Below are positions 60,072 to 64,000 of a stretch of 64,000 bases of DNA, one piece after another. Position numbers and translations under genes: made by a program. The notes beneath the pieces are model-generated. The model was not told the origin of the DNA, did no database searches, and worked only from the letters and a program-made list of their open reading frames with translations. The DNA comes from Marinobacter sp. F4216 (GTDB lineage: Bacteria; Pseudomonadota; Gammaproteobacteria; Pseudomonadales; Oleiphilaceae). Where the stretch lies: contig NZ_JAIOUO010000007.1 of assembly GCF_019931195.1 (NCBI RefSeq), positions 186,001 to 250,000 of the forward strand. The letters are read 5' to 3'. Positions within the stretch are counted from its first letter, which is position 1. The number at the start of each line of letters is the position of its first letter.

Positions 60072-60905
60072 ATGACCGAAGATACGACCAGTGTTGCTGT
60101 ACTGGGCGCCCCGGCAGCCTCTGATGAAGCTGAGCCGTTGGCTCGGGTATCGGGCAAGCCGGTCATTGATCTGCCCAAGGATCTTTACATTCCGCCAGAC
60201 GCTCTCGCGGTGTTTCTTGAGGCCTTTGAAGGGCCCCTGGACCTGCTGCTGTACCTGATCCGGCGCCAGAATATGAATATTCTGGATATCGACGTCAGTG
60301 AAATTACCCGCCAATACATGGATTACATTACCGCGGTTGAAGCCATGCGTTTTGAGTTGGCCGCGGAGTATCTTGTGATGGCGGCAACTCTGGCGGAGAT
60401 TAAGTCCCGGATGCTCCTGCCGCGGCAGGAAAGTGAGGACGAAGACGAGGTGGATCCTCGGGCCGAACTGATCCGTCGACTGCAGCAGTATGAGCGTTTC
60501 AAGAAGGCCGCTGAAGATATTGATGACCTGCCCCGGCTTGAGCGGGATAACCATCTGGCGTCCGCGTCACTGCCCAAGCTTCCTTCAACCCAGCCTCATC
60601 CCGACGTCGACCTGAAGGAGATGCTGCTGGCACTGCAGGGTGTGCTGCGGCGGGCCGACCTGTTTACCAGTCATCAGGTTGAGCGCGAAAAGCTATCCAC
60701 TCGGGAGCGCATGTCGACCATTTTGTCCGTGCTTCAGGGCGACAAGTTCGTCACGTTTGAAAGCCTTTTTACCCCGGAAGAGGGGCGCCTTGGCGTGGTT
60801 GTTACGTTTCTCGCAACGCTGGAACTCGTCAAGGAACAACTTGTGGAAGTGGTCCAGGGTGAAGTTCTGGGTCCTATCCATATTCGGGCCCGTGCCGCCA
60901 GTTAG
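60072..60905 (+). CDS. scpA: ScpA, segregation and condensation protein A
   Basis: Kleisin subunit of the SMC-ScpAB condensin that organises and segregates chromosomes. The 277-residue protein has the N-terminal kleisin motif FEGPLDLLLYLIRRQNMNILD and LAAEYLVMAATLAEIKSRMLLP, then a C-terminal winged helix (VTFESLFTPEEGRLGVVVTF). The first 45 residues are a variable acidic extension. scpB follows, and smc starts 3 kb downstream. Confidence 0.95.
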   Translation: MTEDTTSVAVLGAPAASDEAEPLARVSGKPVIDLPKDLYIPPDALAVFLEAFEGPLDLLLYLIRRQNMNILDIDVSEITRQYMDYITAVEAMRFELAAEYLVMAATLAEIKSRMLLPRQESEDEDEVDPRAELIRRLQQYERFKKAAEDIDDLPRLERDNHLASASLPKLPSTQPHPDVDLKEMLLALQGVLRRADLFTSHQVEREKLSTRERMSTILSVLQGDKFVTFESLFTPEEGRLGVVVTFLATLELVKEQLVEVVQGEVLGPIHIRARAAS

Positions 60906-60955
60906 GTTAAGCCCTGGTCCTGTGCCGTCCACTCATACATCACGTTTGACTGCTT

Positions 60956-61588
60956 ATGAATGATGAACAACTTCGCCGAATCCAGGCCATCACCGAAGCC
61001 GCGCTTCTCGCTGCGGGGAAACCCCTGAGTCTTGACCAGCTTCGCGAACTGTTCTCGGAGGAGGAGCGACCGGCCCGGCAAGTGATGGAGCATGTTTTGA
61101 TGATGCTCGAAAGCGCGTGTGAGGGGCGGGGGTTTGAGTTGAAAAAGGTGGCGAGTGGTTACCGCATTCAGGTCAGGGAAGAGTTTGCACCCTGGGTTGG
61201 CCGGTTGTTTGAAGAAAAGCCGCAACGCTATTCGCGGGCTCTGCTGGAAACGCTCGCCCTCATTGCCTATCGGCAGCCCATTACACGGGGTGAAATTGAA
61301 GACATTCGTGGTGTCACGGTAAGCAGCAATATCATTCGTACGTTACTTGAGCGAGAGTGGGTGCGCGTGGTCGGCCATCGGGATGTTCCGGGACGCCCGG
61401 CGATGTACGCGACGACCAAGCAGTTTCTGGACTACTTTAATCTCACGGGACTGGATCAGTTGCCGCCGTTGTCGGAGGTCCGGGATCTCGAAGAAATTGG
61501 TCGTGAGATTGAGAAGAACATTCAGGCCGAAATCGACTTCAGTTCTGCCAAGTCGGACGACAATACGGACCAGCAGACCGTTCATTAA
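60956..61588 (+). CDS. scpB: ScpB, segregation and condensation protein B
   Basis: Partner of ScpA in the SMC complex; tandem winged-helix protein of 210 residues. Family motifs are LLAAGKPLSLDQLRELF, YRIQVREEFAPWVGRLFEEK, ALLETLALIAYRQPITRGEIE and GRPAMYATTKQFLDYFNL. The acidic C-terminal tail is variable in the family. Confidence 0.95.
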   Translation: MNDEQLRRIQAITEAALLAAGKPLSLDQLRELFSEEERPARQVMEHVLMMLESACEGRGFELKKVASGYRIQVREEFAPWVGRLFEEKPQRYSRALLETLALIAYRQPITRGEIEDIRGVTVSSNIIRTLLEREWVRVVGHRDVPGRPAMYATTKQFLDYFNLTGLDQLPPLSEVRDLEEIGREIEKNIQAEIDFSSAKSDDNTDQQTVH

Positions 61589-61629
61589 CGCCATTCATTC
61601 CAAACCCCGGAAGGCTTCAAGGATCATAT

Positions 61630-62613
61630 ATGTCATCAGAGCAGCCGAAGCACGGCAAACACGCGGGCCGCGACACATCATCCGGTGACGGCGGACCGGA
61701 GCGTATCCAGAAGCTCCTGGCGCGTGCCGGTGTGGGTTCCCGACGGGAAATTGAGGGCTGGATGTCGCAGGGGCGCTTGATGGTCAACGGTCAGCCGGTG
61801 GCCCCGGGCCAGAAGGCGACGGTGGATGATCGTTTTGAGCTTGATGGCAAGCGCCTGGAAGTATCCTCGGCCGCGGAGCTTGTACGTCGTGTGCTGATTT
61901 ACAACAAGCCGGAGGGGGAAGTGACGAGCCGAAAGGACCCGGAAGGGCGGCCTACGGTGTTTGATCGACTGCCTCGGCTGAAGGAGCAGCGCTGGGTATC
62001 CATTGGTCGGCTGGACATCAATACAACCGGTCTGGTGCTGTTCACCACGGATGGAGAGCTGGCCAATCGCCTAATGCATCCATCCAACGAAATCGATCGA
62101 GAGTACGCGGTTCGTGTTTTCGGTGAAGTGGACGACGCCATGATTGAGCGCCTGCTTGAGGGCGTGCTCCTCGATGACGGTATGGCCAAGTTTACCGATG
62201 TTTCCCCGGCTGGCGGCAGCGGAATGAACCGGTGGTTTCATGTCACCTTGCTTGAAGGGCGTAATCGTGAGGTTCGGCGCCTGTGGGAATCCCAGGGAGT
62301 GAGAGTGAGCCGGCTGAAACGTGTCCGCTATGGGCCGATATTCTTACCCAGCCGCCTGACACTGGGCAAATGGGAAGAGCTGGATCAGAAGGGGGTTGAT
62401 GCCTTGAGTCGGGCGGTGGGCTTGCCGCCGGTAGCGATTCCTGCAAAAACCCCAAATGAGAAGGCCGCGCATGACCGTCAGCGTCGCAAGAGTCCAGGGC
62501 TACGGAATAAAAAGCCGAAAGCCGGACGGTGGGACGTCAGTGATGCCGCGCCGGACCGCTCCGAGCGGCAGCGGCCCTCAGGAAAAGGGCGCACTTCCCG
62601 CAAGCCACGCTAG
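61630..62613 (+). CDS. rluB: RluB, 23S rRNA pseudouridine synthase
   Basis: Makes pseudouridine 2605 in 23S rRNA. The S4 RNA-binding domain is at about residues 25-75 (RIQKLLARAGVGSRREIEGW), and the RsuA/RluB catalytic aspartate is in GRLDINTTGLVLFTTDG. The final 60 residues are a highly basic tail, as in E. coli RluB. The position next to scpB is conserved in gammaproteobacteria. 327 residues. Confidence 0.94.
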   Translation: MSSEQPKHGKHAGRDTSSGDGGPERIQKLLARAGVGSRREIEGWMSQGRLMVNGQPVAPGQKATVDDRFELDGKRLEVSSAAELVRRVLIYNKPEGEVTSRKDPEGRPTVFDRLPRLKEQRWVSIGRLDINTTGLVLFTTDGELANRLMHPSNEIDREYAVRVFGEVDDAMIERLLEGVLLDDGMAKFTDVSPAGGSGMNRWFHVTLLEGRNREVRRLWESQGVRVSRLKRVRYGPIFLPSRLTLGKWEELDQKGVDALSRAVGLPPVAIPAKTPNEKAAHDRQRRKSPGLRNKKPKAGRWDVSDAAPDRSERQRPSGKGRTSRKPR

Positions 62614-62627
62614 CCCGGCAGGGCTGG

Positions 62628-63150
62628 TTAGCCGATCGACGGAAAGATTTCAGTCTTGTTCCGGCCGTTCCGTTTGGCCTGATTGAGCGCTTCGTCGGCC
62701 CGGGCAATCCACTGCTCGGGCTGCTTTACCTTGAGATGAATTGCCACTCTGCATCTGGCGGTTACCGAATTGCACTCGCCACCAAACTCCACCGCAATGT
62801 TCCCGATGGTCAGCCGAGGTCGTTCGGCAGCATCGCGCGTCTCCAACACAATGCAGAAGATGGTCGCCGGCAACGTGGCCAACGGTGTCGTTGATTTGCT
62901 CGGCGTAGTTGATCTCGACAAGTAACAGCAAATAGGCGTCTTCAGGCATCTTCTGGCGCTGGCTGATGATTAGGGTTGCCCAGCATTCGCCCTCCAGATT
63001 CAGCCGGTATTCACAGAGGTTGTGCCCCAAAAAAAATAGGTCTGCAATGGTCTTGTTGCTGCGTCTTGGAAGTTTCAGGGTGTGGCGTCAAAATCTCGGC
63101 ACCGATTTGCCGGCCGAAGCGGTGTATAAACGTAAAATCTACGCTGAGGG
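62628..63150 (-). pseudogene. Decayed GGDEF-domain gene
   Basis: Between rluB and the GntR gene the minus strand encodes pieces of a diguanylate-cyclase domain in different frames. One frame (to about 62860) reads LLLLVEINYAEQINDTVGHVAGDHLL, cut here at the hinge, like the GGDEF N-terminal half; a second (62628-62860) reads IAVEFGGECNSV then EQWIARADEALNQAKRNGRN, like the C-terminal half. The GGDEF motif is EFGGEC, and about 40 residues after it are missing. A further frameshift near 63085 seems to join upstream coding-like sequence. At least two frameshifts and a deletion make it non-functional. The 5' limit is approximate. Confidence 0.8.
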
Positions 63151-63152
63151 GA

Positions 63153-63180
63153 TTGGGCGGGGCAGTCGCTGTGGTAAACT
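63153..63180 (+). promoter_or_regulatory. Possible promoter of the GntR gene
   Basis: TTGGGC (63153-63158), 16-base spacer, TAAACT (63175-63180), 49 bases before the ATG. Moderate match only. Confidence 0.35.
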
Positions 63181-63229
63181 CCTGCACTTGTGTGTCGTGT
63201 CCTAATCTAAGAAGTCACTAGGGAAACGT

Positions 63230-63913
63230 ATGAGGTTTCAGGCCCCGGAAAGTCTATCTGAACAAATCGCCCAGCATCTTGGCCACAGGATCACTTCCCG
63301 GGATCTCAAGCCGGGTGAGCGGATTCAGGAGCTTAAGGTGTCCGGGGAACTCAACGTTAGCCGGGGCTCTGTGCGCGAAGCGTTGCTCATCCTCGAACGC
63401 CGGCACCTGGTCGAAATCTTTCCCCGTCGTGGTGCAGTGGTGTCGGATTTGACGCCGGAGCGTGTCAACAGCCTTTACGATATCTATATCAATCTACTCG
63501 TGATGCTGGGCACCAAGGTAATGGAGCGCTGGTCCGATGAGAATCTGACCGGGGTGGTTGCCCAGGTCAAGCAGATACAATCGGCCTTGGACGGTGTTTC
63601 AACGAACAGTTCCGACGCCCCTGAAAAGGTGATGGAGGCCGGGTTTGACCTGATGAGGTACGCCTATGGCCTGGTTGAAAACCCTTTTCTTGAGGAAACC
63701 CTGGAAAATTTCAGGCCTGCGATCAGTCGTACCTACTATGTGGCACTCAAGCACTTCCGCGACGGCTTTGGTGAGACCGAAAGGTTTTTCACCGAGCTTG
63801 CAGAAGCCATCCTCTCAAACGATTCGGACCGTCTGCAGCGAGCCATCAAGACGTTTGGTGAGCATCAGCGCCATCAGGTCCTGAGTATCCTAGAGGAAGA
63901 GGCGTCCAGCTGA
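63230..63913 (+). CDS. GntR-family (FCD type) transcriptional regulator
   Basis: A 227-residue regulator. The winged helix is at about residues 8-75 (LKPGERIQELKVSGELNVSR, then GSVREALLILERRHLVEIF), followed by an all-helical FCD ligand domain. A GntR gene at this place, directly before smc, is also found in Pseudomonas. Ligand and targets are unknown. The stop is one base from the smc start codon, so expression of the two is likely linked. Confidence 0.92.
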   Translation: MRFQAPESLSEQIAQHLGHRITSRDLKPGERIQELKVSGELNVSRGSVREALLILERRHLVEIFPRRGAVVSDLTPERVNSLYDIYINLLVMLGTKVMERWSDENLTGVVAQVKQIQSALDGVSTNSSDAPEKVMEAGFDLMRYAYGLVENPFLEETLENFRPAISRTYYVALKHFRDGFGETERFFTELAEAILSNDSDRLQRAIKTFGEHQRHQVLSILEEEASS

Positions 63914-63914
63914 T

Positions 63915-64000
63915 ATGCGGCTCAAGTCCATCAAGCTCGCCGGATTCAAGTCCTTCGTTGATCCGACCACGGTGCCTTTTCCGTCCAACATGACGGCGGT
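63915..64000 (+). CDS. smc: Smc, chromosome condensation ATPase (3' end outside window)
   Basis: Only the first 28 codons are inside the window: MRLKSIKLAGFKSFVDPTTV and onward, the invariant N-terminus of SMC proteins preceding the Walker A motif. With scpA and scpB 3 kb upstream it would complete the SMC-ScpAB condensin. Confidence 0.93.
   Translation, partial: MRLKSIKLAGFKSFVDPTTVPFPSNMTA

Overview
The window is an unbroken, gene-dense chromosomal segment of a marine gammaproteobacterium, most likely Marinobacter or a close relative. This rests on gene order: secDF-suhB-trmJ-cysE-iscR-iscS ... ndk-rlmN-pilF-rodZ-ispG-hisS-yfgM-bamB-der, gltA facing sdhCDAB-sucAB-lpd-sucCD, and a GntR regulator before smc are arrangements known from Pseudomonas-like genomes. 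No insertion sequence, prophage, CRISPR array or rRNA gene was seen. Two tRNA genes are present (Glu-TTC and Gly-GCC).

Layout. 1-7.2 kb: protein export (secD 3' part, secF), a SuhB-like protein with a degraded catalytic site, trmJ, cysE, and an isc locus reduced to iscR and iscS. 7.2-16.8 kb: ndk, rlmN, pilF, rodZ, ispG, hisS, yfgM, bamB, der. 16.8-22.6 kb, minus strand: a dual GGDEF/EAL protein, ackA and pta, closely spaced. 22.8-32.8 kb: a small membrane protein resembling the cbb3 oxidase subunit CcoM behind an FNR/ANR-type box, the two tRNAs, a secreted protein with an apparent frameshift in its signal peptide, a TIGR01777 epimerase, CbiX, a DUF924 protein, a TetR regulator, an L,D-transpeptidase-like protein, a MOSC protein, uup, a universal stress protein and several unassigned proteins. 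33.3-39.5 kb: fadBA and topA. 39.6-43.9 kb, minus strand: a four-gene redox cluster. 44.2-58.7 kb: a dehydrogenase, gltA and the TCA operon. 58.8-64 kb: trpS, scpA, scpB, rluB, a decayed GGDEF gene, a GntR regulator and the start of smc.

The strongest candidate for an undescribed system is the cluster at 39567-43921. Its first gene encodes a NirB-like FAD/NAD(P) domain plus a BFD-type [2Fe-2S] domain, fused to a five-helix membrane domain. Two helices of that domain each carry an H-X13-H pair, the bis-heme pattern of ferric reductases and NADPH oxidases. Next come a membrane-anchored cytochrome c with eleven heme motifs, a DUF3365-like mono-heme lipoprotein and a single-domain globin. Together they read as a route carrying electrons from cytoplasmic NAD(P)H to periplasmic multiheme cytochrome. 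An intrinsic terminator lies only about 30 bases before the first start codon, which suggests transcription attenuation.

The second point is the stripped isc locus. iscU, iscA, hscB, hscA, fdx and iscX are absent between iscS and ndk, and IscS lacks the C-terminal tail that binds IscU in E. coli. IscR keeps its cluster ligands and an apparent binding site on its own promoter. All assignments come from reading the sequence against remembered family features; no database search was run.
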